Source: Trematomus loennbergii
Lineage: Eukaryota > Chordata > Actinopteri > Perciformes > Nototheniidae
Assembly (NCBI GenBank): GCA_012861695.1
Contig: JAAOOA010000127.1
Location: 17,678,755-17,742,754 of the forward strand
Length of the DNA stretch: 64,000 nucleotides
Reading direction: 5' to 3'
Shown: piece after piece, positions 1 to 12,289 of the stretch
How the letters are laid out: every line of letters begins with the position of its first letter
Numbering within the stretch: position 1 is the first letter of the stretch
The notes under the pieces: model-generated
Told to the model about the DNA's origin: nothing
Databases searched by the model: none
Seen by the model: only the letters and a program-made list of their open reading frames with translations
Program-made: the position numbers and the translations under genes

Positions 1-1656
1 GAATGCTCTTAACATCCCAATAGCAATGAATATCTTAAGTGCTTTGACAAAAAATCCATAACAACATTTCATCTGTGGAAGCGTAATACTGTAAAAAGCA
101 CGACCATCATTTTAGCCGGCCCTGCTAAAATGATTGCATGGCCTACCTGCCTGTCAGCCTTCCATCTGTGCACAAACTTATCTCGTGCCCTCATTGGTCA
201 TGTGCACGTTCGTGTGTGTTGGAGGAGGGGCTCTGTAAGGAAGTGGCAGATTTTTTCCGGCTGTGTATTCTCCAAAATTACCTACCCCACCTTTAACTAT
301 AAAACTCTAAAAACATTTTCTTCCATTAAGTTAAATCAGCCAGCAATTAAGTAATTAGCTGAGTATGACAATATAAGATTTCTGATACAAAAAACATTAT
401 TAAACAGCATCAACCTCACAGCAATCCACTGGACAGAGTAACATATGATAACATATGATACATTTACTGCACCCAGAGGTATCTAAAACAAATGGTGAGG
501 CCAAATATTTCATAAAAGGCAATTAGGCATAATGGCTAAAGTGGAACCAATCGATCTGCACATGGACGGACATTTGCCGTCATTGTCGTAGCTCAATGGC
601 AGCTTTTAAATAGTGTTATTAACTTATATGTAACCCTGGGCGGTGGAAGGAGACACAGAATATAATGGAAAGTACACAATATCTTAAGAGTGATTAAGAC
701 ACCGCAATGTCAAAGTGAGGCCTCGAGGAACTACGCAGCATGACATGCAAAGACGAAGCATTTGAGACTGAGCAATATTGCCCTAAAAAGAGCAAGCAAA
801 TGTACGTAGAATATACACAATATTTTTTAAAAGATCTAAAAGGAAGAGGACTGGTTTAATAGTAAACAAATATAATGTGAGGCAGTTGAATTAAGTCTTA
901 GTAAAAGATGATCTTGTGAGCCAGAGAAACATTTGCACACTCTCACAATTTGAAGATGGGCCATATTAACAAAGTAGGAAAGTGCAAGAAGTTAGCCCAG
1001 AAATGTGAGGAAATAAGAAAAAAAGGAAAGCAAAAGATAGCTGTGGATACAGGCGACATGGATAATTGCTTTTAAAGCTTCTCAAGAAGATCTGAATATG
1101 TGAAAATGTGAGTTGGCATTTCTAATTAAAGAGGACTTCGTGAGAGGGACTGAGCTAAATGCCGAGACGGCTCAAATTGTTTTTTTCATAATTGAGATGT
1201 TTAGTTGTAGCCATGCTATGTCGTGGCAGGGCCTTTTAATAAATCAACACCATTATGACCAATGTTATTGTTCGTCAACACAAACATTAGCTGAGAAGAG
1301 TTGATTCAAAGAACTGAGCTCTACATTGTTTGGCAGGAACACTTTTGGAGGGAGCTTCATTAGTTACGTTATGTGATAATAGGATTTAAACCACAATACT
1401 ACTACAAATCTGGCAGTGTTCGCTAAAGCTTTAGGCTATGGGATGTTTGGTAAAAAAGTCAAATTAAGACTGATAATTAACTGTGTGATGAAGTCAGTTA
1501 AGGAAACACATGCTGTTCAACAAGATTAGTAACATTAGTCAAGACAGCAGTGTGTCTCTTAGCTTGGGGGATTTAAAACGGATTGCAACTCAAACATAAC
1601 TTGTAATGGATGAACACATTCACCTTATGCATCATTCAAATGCATTATGCTACCTT
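1..1656. other. non-coding stretch, probably frmd5 intron 1
   Basis: AT-rich sequence with only short, compositionally random open frames. I see no exon-like segment with splice sites and no recognisable repeat. It is treated as intronic because the only nearby host exon is the frmd5 first exon far to the right on the minus strand; that placement is inference. Confidence 0.4.
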
Positions 1657-1851
1657 ACATTACATGTTACTTGTTAGACGCTTTTATCCAAAGCGACTTA
1701 CATACTCAATACTGTGGGCAATCCCCACAGGAGCAATGGGGTGAAGTGTCTTGCCCAGGGACACAACGACATGCTGACTGCAGTGGGGTTTGAACCTGTG
1801 ACCCCCTGATTCGGAACACCTACGGACAACCCACTACGCCACACGCCTCCG
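1657..1851. repeat. teleost dispersed repeat (SINE-like)
   Basis: The segment contains the phrase GCTTTTATCCAAAGCGACTT, which recurs widely in fish genomes, followed by a GTGTCTTGCCCAGGGACAC block. Near its right end is GGTTTGAACCTGTGACC followed by a tRNA-like ACGCCACACGCC end. The right part resembles the reverse complement of a tRNA-type B box. The family name is not certain and no clear target duplication was found, so the borders are approximate. Confidence 0.55.
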
Positions 1852-1997
1852 CTAAGATTTGGAAGTACATTGGATTTTTACCTGATGTAGGCACTTAACG
1901 AAAAGTGAAGGGATCACCAATCTAATTGCAATTCATCCTCTGGGTTGCATTACTATTTGTATAACATTGCATGGCAATCCATCCAGCATTTGTTGAG

Positions 1998-2015
1998 TTA
2001 GGGTTAGGGTTAGGG
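1998..2015 (+). repeat. interstitial telomere-type repeat, 3 units
   Basis: Three perfect TTAGGG units in tandem. The array is too short to call a fusion point and could be chance or end-repair filling. Confidence 0.6.
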
Positions 2016-3610
2016 CGCTGAGTGGTGGATCGATGAACAGATTGACATTCAGTTTATAGAGGAGAACAACATCCTGTAAAGTCAATACAGGTTTGAACAA
2101 GGCTGGTTGAACACAGTGTTAGCTGCATTTACCATACCATACAGTGTCATTACTTTAAAGTGAAGCGCAATCAGAAGGGCATTCACTGTTAATAGTTAGC
2201 CATTGCAAACCGCTATCTACATACAGTAGATTACTACTGAGATACAAGCTGAATGTAGAATCAGCACCTGCAAAAAGTGACTTTGATGAGGAGTTGTTTG
2301 TGAAGTGTGCCTTAATGATACTGCACCTTCCTGCTCGAGTGAGGAACTAAATACGTTTCTCAAAGAGGATTTCTGAGTCATTAGTCCTTCAGCCCACAGT
2401 GATGGATTTCTCTGCCTGCCTGGCTCTAATAGCTTTTCTGTGACATCTCGTAACTGCACATACAGCTGAGCATTGGGCAGCAACTGCATCCAAACATTTC
2501 CTGTACTGTATAACCCTGCAGAGCTAGGCTTTACATCTAAAAGCAAGGATAACACAATAACGTATACAGACATTAGATTGGTCTTTTGTTGGCCAGCTAA
2601 ATATGTTTAAAATGCATTTTTACTAAACATATCCCTATTACTATACATTTTAGTGAGCTTGGAGTTGTTCCCCCCTCTGTACAACAGTTAGGTTTTCTTA
2701 CTAAAAGTGTGACAAATACCCCCCAAAACAGAATGAGCAGCACAATTGGTGTCATGCTTGGGATTAGCATATAAACAATGCTTAATTCTTTGGGCATTTG
2801 CACAGCTTTGGTGGTGACGCGCCAGTTTAGTCAGTGTCGCTAATCCAGACTGTATCAGCCCCTCAGACCTGACATTTATTCTCATGCAACATTAACCTCA
2901 ACATGAGATGATTACTGTTTTACGTCGTGCAGTGTAACCATAACCCCACCGGGGTTTAGACCTCGACATGACGAGAAATGCACGTTTGAGTTGTTGTCAG
3001 AGACCCATTCACACCCATTCACACGTTATCAGTGCTATAGCCAAAAGCACTGCACTATTAGATTCCTTGGCAGCTGTTAAAGCCTTTTAGTCTTCAGTGT
3101 TTTTTCATCCATTTCATTATTGACATTTAAGAACATTAGACCCTAACAGAAACTACACAGGTTCCTTTTTCAAAGCTGTAGTACATGATTTTCTCATCGC
3201 TCTCAGGCTATAACTTCCAGTAAGTATTATTCTTTAAACAATGGGCCGAAAAGTTCACTAAGTTCCAGTCTCATCCTCTTTCCCAAAACCCCTAAACCCT
3301 GTCAGGAAAAGGCAGCCTGAGCTTACCCAGCAGTCTTCACTACTGGCTCTTTCTCTCCAGACTGCCATGTCTAAAATATGCCTGGCCTGCCATTGGGCTT
3401 CATTGTTCCACTATCATGATACCTTCTGTCTAGCACCAATCAGCTATACTGTGCTGATAATGAGAAACCTCTTTCTTTGAGAGCACACATTCACTGGTTT
3501 CCTCTCACAATCCCCTTCCTGACTGTACACTGATTGCCTTTTTGTGTCAGAGCATGTCACCTGCACATTTAGTTATTTAACTATCCATTGTCCACACTTT
3601 TTTCTGCTAC
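2016..3610. other. non-coding stretch, nothing recognised
   Basis: No exon, RNA gene or repeat was recognised. The open frames on the minus strand around 2.2-2.9 kb show no domain and no splice context. Confidence 0.35.
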
Positions 3611-4498
3611 TTAAAGGTCCCATGTCATGCTTTTCCGGTTATTACCCGTCCCCTTGTGAGTTATGTAGCTTTTTCTGCATGTAAACGGTCTGCAAAGTCA
3701 CAAACCCTCAAAGTACACCCTGTAGCGAGTAAAACTCTAACACAGAAAGACCTATCTATGCTGCCCCAGAACGCCTCGTTGGAGATTTTTCTTTTTCCAT
3801 TTTTGTCTTCCTGACAATGGTGACGTAACCATGCCCAGGTCCAAATGGAACAATCCGTGGAGCTCCTCACACACACACACTCACTTAGCCTTATATTTTC
3901 TCAGCTGCGGCTCCGCGATTTCTCAGCCTGAACTCAGCCTGAGACAGCGATACACCGCGAAACTCAGCCTGAACTCAGCCTGAGCACACACACAAACTCA
4001 CAGCCAGGCTACGAGTGTGTGCTCAGGCTGAGTTCAGGTGAGTTTCGCGTGTCTCGCTGTCTCGAAGACCCCACGCAGCAACCAGGAAACAACCCCAGTA
4101 ATCCAGCTCACACTGTCTGCAGCAGTGAGCCCTGCAACGTCCCGCCAACACGGCACCCAGACCCCACACAGCATTCTCATCTGTTTGTCATTACTGGTGT
4201 CATTTTCTGGTTGCCAACGCCATTGTAACACAAAATCACTGATGTTCCGCTGTAACGGTGGTAGACTCATCAGAACAGAGTGGGCGAGCTGACCAATCAG
4301 AGCACACTGGGCTCACAGGGAGGGGGGGCAGGAGCTCCAACAAGCCTTCAGGACAGAGAGTGAATACACATACTATACAGAGATGCTGTATGAGAAACCC
4401 AATGTGATTTTGGAACATTGAACAATGTAAATCTATTCTAGTATACCTCAACAATGGAATTATGATCAGTAGAAATGGCCATGTCATGGGACCTTTAA
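3611..4498. mobile_element. TTAA-flanked MITE, copy 1 (piggyBac-like)
   Basis: The element is bounded by TTAA on both sides (3611-3614 and 4495-4498). The left end reads TTAAAGGTCCCATGTCATG and the reverse complement of the right end is TTAAAGGTCCCATGACATG, so the inverted repeats differ at one base over 19. TTAA duplication is the hallmark of piggyBac-type transposases. No transposase gene is present, so this is a non-autonomous copy. Two relatives sit at 4574-5962 and 42067-42834. Confidence 0.85.
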
Positions 4499-4573
4499 AG
4501 GATTTGTTGACACAAACATAAAAGCTGGTTAAATCTTTGTGTGTCACCTTAAATAAACTACTGCTGTCCGTTC

Positions 4574-5962
4574 TTAAAGGTCCCATGTCATGCTTTTCCG
4601 GTTATTACCCATCCCCTTGTGTGTTATGAAGGTTTTATGCATGTAAACGGTCTGCAGAGTAAAAACCCTCAAAATACACCCTGTAGCGAGTAAAACTCTA
4701 ACACAGAAAATACCTCCCCAAAACGCCTCGTTGGAGATTTCTAAGTTGCTAGCGTTTCCATATATCAACTCCAATGTTAGCAGATGGCCTTACATGTATC
4801 TCATAGCTGGAGAATGTCTGCAATCACACACGAAATACTCATAGACAGTATACTCCGGGTGATTTACCGTACGGTCAGTACATTATAGTTGGCGTTCCTG
4901 GCGTGTATGCTACCGAGCTACCATTCATAGCGTGTATGCTACATAGCTAAACAACAAGGCTACCTAGAGCTAGACATGCTAGGGAAAACATTGTTTTCAT
5001 GCCAGCTACAATGAATGACCGAACGTAGCAGACTACCCGTATAAGATTGCAATTGTAAACATGTTCTTGCTAGCCTAGACTAGCTGTTGTTCATAGTAGA
5101 TTGGCATATTACACTGAACAACTAGCAAACGTAGGTTAGCATATTAGCTGGCAAGCTAACTGTGTTGATTCGATAGATAGATTAGATAGATACACACTCC
5201 TACCACAACTACTACTAACGAATCTAAAACAACTACGTTTCTCTAATATTTTGTGATTTGCATTTGATTTCGTCCAGCCAGATCAGGAAACTCCTGGCGT
5301 ATCTGGCGGACAACACACACGGGATGACCACTCTGATGCCTCGTCCTAAAAAGCCCCGGCAGCCGCTTACAAAGCTGCGATAGGCAAGATGCCGAAAACG
5401 CCTATAAGGGGAGGAATGGATGATACAGTGTATATATGTATATTTACACATGTTCATTTTGTACATTTCTAAAAATAAAGTTTGATGGAAATACTTAGTA
5501 TCCTTTCTTCCCTGAATTATTTGCTCCTATAACATATCATTCATATATAGCAAACCATGATTTGATTTCTCATCAAACAGTAGTAGTTTATGACAGGTAA
5601 AAATAACTTACTCTTCTATAACAACAGTTGTAGGTACAGTTCGGTTAGTACGGCTGTACCGACGCCATTATAAGACTGATGTTCCGCTCAGAGTCAGAGC
5701 GAGCCTCTCTGGTGGTTGACTAATCAGAACAGAGTGGCCGAGCTGACCAATCGGAGCACACTGGGCTCACAGGGAGGGGGGGCAGGAGCTGCAACGAGCC
5801 GTTTAGTGGAGAGAGTGAATACTGCTGAATACACACACTTTACAGAGATGCTGTATGCGAAACCAATGTGAGTTTGGAAAAATGCACAGTATAAATCTAT
5901 TTTAGTATACCTCAACAATGGAATTATGATCAATGGAAATGGCCATGACATGGGCCCTTTAA
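4574..5962. mobile_element. TTAA-flanked MITE, copy 2, enlarged
   Basis: It has the same left end as copy 1 (AAGGTCCCATGTCATGCTTT) and a slightly diverged right end (CATGACATGGGCCCTTTAA), flanked by TTAA at 4574-4577 and 5959-5962. It lies only 75 bp from copy 1. The outer parts match copy 1, including the segment reading CAGAACAGAGTGG. The middle, about 4745-5640, is unlike copies 1 and 3, so this is either a longer subfamily or a copy that received a nested insertion. No transposase was recognised. Confidence 0.8.
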
Positions 5963-7447
5963 ATGAAAAGCAAGACTGCACAAGATAGAGGGCAGAAAGA
6001 GCTGGGAAGGAATAACTCTTAACTCGTAATTTCCCTTCTGAATTCTTTGACTTTTTCTATTATTATTGAAGTGGGATATTTCCCAGCTGCAGCCTCTCCT
6101 ATTTTTGTAAAGTAGGCTGATTGAATGAGAAGTCACAGGAGAAAACAACAGTTGGGAATAACCATTTTGCCATCTTTTCAATAGAATCAAATGAATGAAT
6201 GAATGAATGTTGAATAAAAGACCAGGATAGCAAATTACTTTTGTTCCCAGCAGTTCCCTAAAAATACAGAACAAGTGCTTAGTGTTCTGTTTGGATACCT
6301 GAAGAATAGTTTTGTACTTCAGAATCAGTTGCAGCGCATTAAAGAAGAAGCCTCAGGGCTCCATCTATGGAGATGTATGTTCTTGAGATTCCCTCCTCTG
6401 TCACATTGAGTTAGTCTAACGCGAGGCTTCCTTGTCTGAAACAGTCAGCTCTTCTGAGAACCTCGAACCAGCTTTGAGCAGAGTGGAGATGACAGGCACA
6501 TTACTTAGTCTAGGGGTGCTTAATAGATGGCTTCAGAAGTCCATCATGGAGTTAAGATGAGACGCGTTTATGTCTTGTTTCATTGAAGGTGTGTGAATTT
6601 AGATAATGGTGAAATTATGAGGCAGACATTCCTGAGGACATCTTTTGTTGCCTGAATGAGCTTTGGTGTCATCGTTTGTATTGTTTGCTCAGGAGGGAAC
6701 GCATTAAACAAATCGAAAAGCTTGAGTGACAGGCTCTTGTTGTCCTCAGCGTCTCTCAAATATCTGCAGATCACAATGCAATGAAAACAGTCTCTTGGTT
6801 TGGAGAGCCTCTTTTCCTTTTGCATAATAAAGAGCTTTTGAACACCTGACTTATTTATCACCTCAGTGAAGGACATGCATAGATTGTGGAGTTGAATTCA
6901 AATCTTTTTACATTGCATGAGTCGCTTATCTTCGGCAGACAGGTTATACAGATTTCCTACAGTCCATGCAGTACATTGACCGATGGCTTTAGGAACATAA
7001 TAATTGCAGAACAAAGCACACCGAGGCAATTATTTGACGACGCAAGTACATTTCCCATTTGCCAGCAGGAAACCACGATAAGATTGCTGTTGCAAAGTCA
7101 TGCAGCACATTCAAGTGAGCAAGAAGAGACAAAGGCAGCAGAAACCTTTCGAGTAAAGCTTTTCTGTAGTGAGTGGGCAGAAGCTTGATTGTTCTGGCTC
7201 TGCTGATGAATGCACTTCCTAATGGAATATGTGTTTGTTCTGCAGAAACACCTGTTTTTCAGAAAGTGAACCTTCTGAGTAAGTCTTTGTTAGTCAACCA
7301 AAAAAGACTTAGCAGGCTTGCTCATTGATCTGCAACAATCTCCACAATTGCTCTTCAATACCTAGAGATAAACCGTATGGAAAATTTGTGAAATAATCGT
7401 GATGAAAGCCAAATCTGTGTTGTATTGCCCATTCTGTTCATAACATA
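5963..7447. other. non-coding stretch with a short (GAAT)n run
   Basis: No exon was recognised. A (TGAA)n microsatellite lies at about 6191-6209. A 98-codon minus-strand frame at 6580-6876 has no recognisable domain and no convincing splice setting. Confidence 0.35.
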
Positions 7448-7452
7448 TATAC

Positions 7453-7883
7453 TGTTACGAACTCAGACACTTAGGATGTAGGACCCAATTGCACGACCCG
7501 GGAGACAGAGGTAAAGTACTTGTAAGATACTTTATTTTCCAAATACAGCAATGAACAAAAAAAGGTAACTATCAAATCTCTAACCGAGATGACAAAAATA
7601 GAGGAACAAAATGAAAGCGCTCACGTAGTGAGGAATCAAACTTTACAAGAGCACAAAGAGCATAGACCTGACCATAGCAAGAGACAATACGAACTGACAA
7701 AGAACACTTGGGAGACAGGGGAATATAAGCACAGGGTAACTAGACACAGGTGGGACCAATCAGGGGCGGGGCTGACATTGATGAGCACAGGAGACACAGG
7801 TGAAAATAATCAGGAAGCCTGGAATGAGAGAAAGCAAACGTAAATAACATGCATCTCTCTAGCATTTCTGTCGGTGCACAACA
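7453..7883 (-). repeat. 3' LTR of the chromovirus
   Basis: 431 bp, TG...CA ends, apparently identical to the copy at 12290-12720. It contains the minus-strand polyadenylation signal AATAAA (complement of 7531-7536). The last codons of pol run about 25 bases into this LTR. The target duplication TATAC abuts it at 7448-7452. Confidence 0.95.
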
Positions 7884-10800
7884 GTACCCCCCCCTCTAGG
7901 GCCAACTCCTGATGGCCCAGGCTGATTGTAAAAATCGTGGATAAGCGTCTTGTCTACGATAAATGACGCAGCTACCCAGCTTCTAGCCTCAGGACCGTAA
8001 CCCTTCCAGTCTACCAGGAATTGCTTCCCCCTCCCCCTATTACGGACCTCTAGTAGCTTACGGACCTTGTAAACCTCACCCCCTTCAAAGAACTCGGGCG
8101 GTGGAGGGGGCTTGGAGGCGGGAACAAGTGTGCTCTCACACACCGGCTTGATTTTACTGACGTGAAACGTCGGATGTACTCTCATAGTTCTGGGGAGTTG
8201 CAAGCGTACAGACACCGGGTTGATGACTCTGGACACCGGGAAAGGACCCACAAATCTCGGAGCCAGTTTCCTTGAGGCGACATGGAGTGGTAAGTCCTTA
8301 GTGGAAAGCCAAACATTTTGGCCTGGTCTGTAGGAGGGAGCGACCCTGCGATGGACGTCTGCAACAGCCTTCATCCGAGCTGAACTTCGGAGAAGAGCCT
8401 GGCGAGCACCAGCCCAAACTCGTCGACAACGTCTGATCATGGCATGAGCCGATGGAACCCTCACCTCTTCCTCGTTGTTAGGGAAAAATGGAGGCTGGAA
8501 ACCATTGACACAATGGAATGGAGAGACACCTGTGGCTGCCGTAGGAAGAGTATTGTGGGCAAACTCGACCCATGTGAGGTGGTCACTCCAGGTAGTCTGG
8601 TTCCGGGAGACGAGACAACGTAGCGTAGTCTCTAGTTCCTGGTTCAGACGCTCCGACTGTCCATTTGACTGAGGATGATATCCTGATGACAAGCTGACGG
8701 TGGCACCTATGAGTCGACAAAACTCCTTCCAGAAAACGGAAATGAATTGTGGACCCCTGTCGGAAACAATGTCATCAGGGAATCCATGGATCCTGAATAT
8801 GTGATTCATCATGACCTCTGCGGTGACTTTGGCAGAGGGAAGCTTGGTCAATGGGATGAAGTGAGCCATCTTTGAAAATCGATCCACCACTGTTAAGACC
8901 GTAGTCTTGCCTCTGGATGAAGGAAATCCTGTCACAAAATCCATTGAAATGTGTGACCAAGGACGTTGGGGAATCGGCAGGGGCTGGAGCAAGCCCATCT
9001 TGACTTGTGATGAGGTCTTATTACACGCACACACCGGACAAGCCGCTACGTACTCTGCCACATCTTTCTTCATGGCTGGCCACCAGAAACGTTGTTGTAT
9101 CCTGAACATTGTCCTTGTTACCCCCGGATGGCACGAAAGCACAGATGAGTGAGCCCAGTGGATGACCTTGGAGTGAAGAGCCTCAGGAACAAACAGCAGA
9201 TTGTTGGGACACTCGCTAGGTGCTGGATTCTTGACATTCGCCTTTTTTACGTCCGACTCCACTTGCCAGGAAAAGGCTCCGATCACACGGTTAAGTGGAA
9301 GGATGGTCTTGGGCTCTACCGCAAGTGGTTCTGGATCATAAAGACGAGACAAAGCATCGGGTTTTTGATTCTGAGACCCGGGACGAAAAGAGAGGGTGAA
9401 ATTGAACCTACTAAAGAATAGTGTCCACCTGGCCTGACGGGAGTTGAGACGCTTAGCCTTTCTTATATATTCCAGATTCTTGTGATCTGTCCAGACTAAA
9501 AACGGCTGCTCTGCACCCTCTAACCAGTGTCTCCATTCCTCGAGGGCAGCTTTTACAGCTAACAGTTCCTTGTTCCCCACGTCGTAATTCCGCTCTGCCG
9601 TTGTCAGTTTCCGCGACAGGTAAGCACATGGATGCATCTTGTTGTCTTCTGCAGAACGTTGAGACAGTACTCCTCCAATTCCCTCATTGGAAGCATCAAC
9701 CTCGACCATAAACTGGCGCTGGGGATCTGGAATGGTGAGTATGGGGGCTGATGTGAATCTCTCTCTGAGACGTTGGAAAGCGAAGTCCGCCTGGGGAGTC
9801 CACTTGAAAGGAACCTTAGGAGAAGTCAGAACATGTAGAGGGGCAGCAACAGAACTGAAATTCCTAATAAACTTCCTATAGAAGTTAGCAAACCCTAGAA
9901 ACTGTTGGACCTTCTTCCTGGAGTCTGGTGTAGGCCACTGGGATACTGCACTGATTTTAGCAGGATCCATTTGCATATGATTAGGTGAGATTATGTATCC
10001 TAAGAAGGATACCTCTTTTGTGTGGAACTCACACTTCTCTGCCTTGACATATAACTGATTCTCTAGCAGTTTCTGCAAAACCTGACGGACATGGTTAACA
10101 TGAGACTTAGTGTCTGGGGAGAAAATCAGAATATCATCCAGATACACAAACACTGAAATATTCAAAAATTCCCGTAAAACCTCATTCACAAGAGCTTGAA
10201 ACACAGCCGGTGCATTGCATAGTCCAAAAGGCATTACTAGATACTCATAGTGACCACTCTGAGTGTTGAATCCTGTCTTCCACTCATCCCCTTTTCTTAT
10301 TCTAACCAAGTGATATGCATTTCTTAAATCTAACTTGGTGAATATTTTGGCAGTTTGAAGTAGTTCAAAGGCAGATGTCATGAGTGGCAGAGGATAGCGG
10401 TTCTTCACCGTAATGTCATTTAGTGGACTGTAGTCTATGCAAGGTCTCAGAGACCCGTCTTTCTTTCCCACAAAGAAAAATCCCGCTCCGGCTGGAGAAG
10501 ATGAAGGACGGATAATTCCTGATTTGAGTGAAGAGGAAATGTATTCGTCCATTGCTGCTCTCTCAGGTCTCGAAATCGAATAAAGTTTCCCCTTGGGAAT
10601 GGGGGCTCCCGGTAAGAGATCAATGGGACAGTCAAAATCTCGGTGAGGAGGTAGCGACATGGCTTTGGATTTGTTAAAGGCTTCCTTTAAATCATGGTAA
10701 CAGGAAGGTACCTTCTGTAGATCAGGATAGTCGGGGTGATCTATAATGATTTTACGAGAGTCTGTTGGTGCATTAACAGGTTGTGAAAGTTTACACCTGC

Positions 10801-11431
10801 CCATACAATCCTCTCCCCATTCTTTAATTTTCCCTGAACGCCAGTCAATGTGAGGATTGTGGATCTTTAGCCATGGAAACCCCAATATAATCGGGTGCTG
10901 AGCCGACTCAAAAATATGGAATTGCATGCTCTCGGTATGGTCCTTATTCACAGTAATCTGAATGGGCTCAGTGCAATGGGTAACTGTGAACAACAAGCGG
11001 CCGTCTAAGGCACTGGCATTAATAGGATGAGATAGCGGAACAGTCTTTATTTCTAGCTGATTTACTACGCCCCAGTCCATAAGACTTTCGTCAGCCCCTG
11101 AGTCTATTAACACACCCTGGTCAATGGTTTGATTGTTAATACAAATGTTTACCTGCGTAACAGGTCGAGGAGGAAAGTCTGCGGGAAACTTGCTCACCAG
11201 CGCCCTCCTTTTGACTGGTGAGCACGATCTTTTCCCGGGCATGAAGCGAGTTGATGATCCGACTGGCCGCAGTAGAAACAACAACCCTCCCGTAGACGGC
11301 GCTGCCTCTCCTCCAGAGAAAGCCTGGTTCTTCCCAGCTGCATGGGTTCCCCGGAGCCATTCGGAAGTGTAATCCTCTGACGGTGTGGTAACATGGGCTG
11401 GACATCCTCGGCTGGCGGCGCGACCCACCAA
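7859..11431 (-). CDS. pol: chromovirus Pol polyprotein with chromodomain
   Basis: The open frame is 1190 codons. The part really used probably begins at the slippery site (11230-11236), near codon 66, because the frame upstream overlaps gag. Visible domains by frame residue are: aspartic protease with DSGA at about 110-113; reverse transcriptase about 290-470 with the YLDD catalytic motif at 430-433; RNase H about 570-690 with VDAS, a KELLAV glutamate segment and TDHKN; integrase about 750-1000 with an HHCC zinc region (His 761 and 768, Cys 798 and 801) and DDE core residues Asp831, Asp891 and Glu927; and a C-terminal chromodomain about 1118-1165 ([10 protein letters not shown]...WKGYG). All catalytic residues expected for a working Pol are present. 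The stop codon lies inside the 3' LTR. Integrase chromodomains are known to guide insertion toward marked chromatin. Confidence 0.95.
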   Translation of the reverse strand: MVGRAASRGCPAHVTTPSEDYTSEWLRGTHAAGKNQAFSGGEAAPSTGGLLFLLRPVGSSTRFMPGKRSCSPVKRRALVSKFPADFPPRPVTQVNICINNQTIDQGVLIDSGADESLMDWGVVNQLEIKTVPLSHPINASALDGRLLFTVTHCTEPIQITVNKDHTESMQFHIFESAQHPIILGFPWLKIHNPHIDWRSGKIKEWGEDCMGRCKLSQPVNAPTDSRKIIIDHPDYPDLQKVPSCYHDLKEAFNKSKAMSLPPHRDFDCPIDLLPGAPIPKGKLYSISRPERAAMDEYISSSLKSGIIRPSSSPAGAGFFFVGKKDGSLRPCIDYSPLNDITVKNRYPLPLMTSAFELLQTAKIFTKLDLRNAYHLVRIRKGDEWKTGFNTQSGHYEYLVMPFGLCNAPAVFQALVNEVLREFLNISVFVYLDDILIFSPDTKSHVNHVRQVLQKLLENQLYVKAEKCEFHTKEVSFLGYIISPNHMQMDPAKISAVSQWPTPDSRKKVQQFLGFANFYRKFIRNFSSVAAPLHVLTSPKVPFKWTPQADFAFQRLRERFTSAPILTIPDPQRQFMVEVDASNEGIGGVLSQRSAEDNKMHPCAYLSRKLTTAERNYDVGNKELLAVKAALEEWRHWLEGAEQPFLVWTDHKNLEYIRKAKRLNSRQARWTLFFSRFNFTLSFRPGSQNQKPDALSRLYDPEPLAVEPKTILPLNRVIGAFSWQVESDVKKANVKNPAPSECPNNLLFVPEALHSKVIHWAHSSVLSCHPGVTRTMFRIQQRFWWPAMKKDVAEYVAACPVCACNKTSSQVKMGLLQPLPIPQRPWSHISMDFVTGFPSSRGKTTVLTVVDRFSKMAHFIPLTKLPSAKVTAEVMMNHIFRIHGFPDDIVSDRGPQFISVFWKEFCRLIGATVSLSSGYHPQSNGQSERLNQELETTLRCLVSRNQTTWSDHLTWVEFAHNTLPTAATGVSPFHCVNGFQPPFFPNNEEEVRVPSAHAMIRRCRRVWAGARQALLRSSARMKAVADVHRRVAPSYRPGQNVWLSTKDLPLHVASRKLAPRFVGPFPVSRVINPVSVRLQLPRTMRVHPTFHVSKIKPVCESTLVPASKPPPPPEFFEGGEVYKVRKLLEVRNRGRGKQFLVDWKGYGPEARSWVAASFIVDKTLIHDFYNQPGPSGVGPRGGGTVVHRQKC
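7887..7897 (-). other. polypurine tract
   Basis: On the minus strand this reads AGAGGGGGGGG, three bases before the start of the 3' LTR. That is the expected position of the plus-strand DNA primer for an LTR retrotransposon. Confidence 0.85.
11168..11236 (-). promoter_or_regulatory. -1 ribosomal frameshift signal (slippery site, hairpin, possible pseudoknot)
   Basis: On the minus strand the gag frame reads CCG GGA AAA, giving the canonical heptamer G GGA AAA (11230-11236). Slipping back one base enters the pol frame exactly. After a 5-nt spacer (11225-11229) comes a perfect 10-bp stem, TGCTCACCAG (11215-11224) pairing with CTGGTGAGCA (11191-11200), around a 14-nt loop. Six loop bases AGGAGG (11204-11209) are complementary to CCTCCT at 11168-11173, so an H-type pseudoknot is possible. 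Spacing and architecture match known gag-pol and PEG10-type signals. Confidence 0.85.
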
Positions 11432-12273
11432 GATGCATTCTGGGAGCTGGGAATAACGTCTCGGTTGCGTCGACGCTCCCTCTCTCTTTCCCGAAGACGG
11501 TTATCGATCCGGATGGCCACGGCGATGAGAGATTCCAGATCCCGGGGTGTCTCCAGTGGAGCCAGCTGGTCTTTTATCGGTTCCGAAAGTCCCGTCATGA
11601 AGGCGTCACGAAGAGCCGGAACATTCCATCCGCTGTCCGCTGCTGCTGTGCGAAACTCGATGGCGTAATCAACCACCTGGCGGTTGAGCTGGCGTATATG
11701 AAAAAGTTTTCTGCTGGCCTCTGTAGCAGGCGATGAGTGGTCAAAAATACGACTCATAGTCTCTATGAAATCGGTCAATGAGTAACATAGTTCAGTTTCT
11801 CTTGACCATTCTGCAGTAGCCCAGGCTGCAGCTCTTCCCGTTAAATGAGACACAATAAACGCCACTTTACCATGGTCCGATGAAAAGGCTCCTGGGTTGT
11901 GTTGAAAATGCAGATCGCACTGTACCAAAAAGGCTCTGCAATTAGAAGAATCTCCGGAAAATCTCTCCGGAAGAGCCAGCCGTAAAGGGGAAGAAACAGC
12001 CTGACTTGGGAAATCAGCTGGAGCATTGACAGGCAACCTCTCAGTTGTGGATGACGTCACCGGAGGAGCAGTCTGTTGGTGAGTGAAAAAATGATTCATT
12101 TGGACAGCCAGTTGTTGCATCTGTGTGGATAATGCTTCCTGAATCCCGGCCTGGCGTCCTCTTAGTTCTTGCATTTCCTGGTTGACTAGGCCCAGCTGTT
12201 CCTCGTGATGAAAGATCTTCACGCCCTGTGCTGACAGCGCTGCGTGAAGCGTTCTTGGGTCGGCTGGGTCCAT
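11194..12273 (-). CDS. gag: chromovirus Gag (capsid/nucleocapsid)
   Basis: A frame of 359 codons starting [10 protein letters not shown], only 16 bases downstream of the 5' LTR. The first 60 or so residues are rich in Gln, Glu and Leu and look coiled-coil-like. The middle has the capsid-type segment with FLVQCDLHF and [11 protein letters not shown] that is typical of sushi-class Gag and of the domesticated PEG10/RTL family. A CCHC zinc knuckle (C-x2-C-x4-H-x4-C, Cys332, Cys335, His340, Cys345) binds RNA in this family. The stop lies within the stem of the frameshift hairpin. Pol is in the -1 frame relative to gag. Confidence 0.93.
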   Translation of the reverse strand: MDPADPRTLHAALSAQGVKIFHHEEQLGLVNQEMQELRGRQAGIQEALSTQMQQLAVQMNHFFTHQQTAPPVTSSTTERLPVNAPADFPSQAVSSPLRLALPERFSGDSSNCRAFLVQCDLHFQHNPGAFSSDHGKVAFIVSHLTGRAAAWATAEWSRETELCYSLTDFIETMSRIFDHSSPATEASRKLFHIRQLNRQVVDYAIEFRTAAADSGWNVPALRDAFMTGLSEPIKDQLAPLETPRDLESLIAVAIRIDNRLRERERERRRNRDVIPSSQNASWWVAPPAEDVQPMLPHRQRITLPNGSGEPMQLGRTRLSLEERQRRLREGCCFYCGQSDHQLASCPGKDRAHQSKGGRW

Positions 12274-12277
12274 AATG

Positions 12278-12287
12278 GTCAGTTCGT
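12278..12287 (-). other. self-primer-type primer-binding site
   Basis: Two bases inside the 5' LTR end, the minus strand reads ACGAACTGAC. There is no TGG that would pair with a tRNA 3' CCA. Instead these 10 bases are the exact reverse complement of GTCAGTTCGT in the LTR (12526-12535 on the minus strand), which lies 29 bases after the TATA box and is therefore the predicted RNA 5' end. Tf1 and several vertebrate sushi elements are known to prime from their own RNA 5' end in this way. Confidence 0.8.
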
Positions 12288-12289
12288 TC

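Noticed and set aside
1998..2015. TTAGGG triplet as evidence of a chromosome fusion
   Set aside because: Three units are too few; short interstitial runs are common in vertebrate genomes.
6580..6876. 98-codon minus-strand frame
   Set aside because: No domain and no splice or promoter context were recognised; it lies in otherwise featureless sequence.
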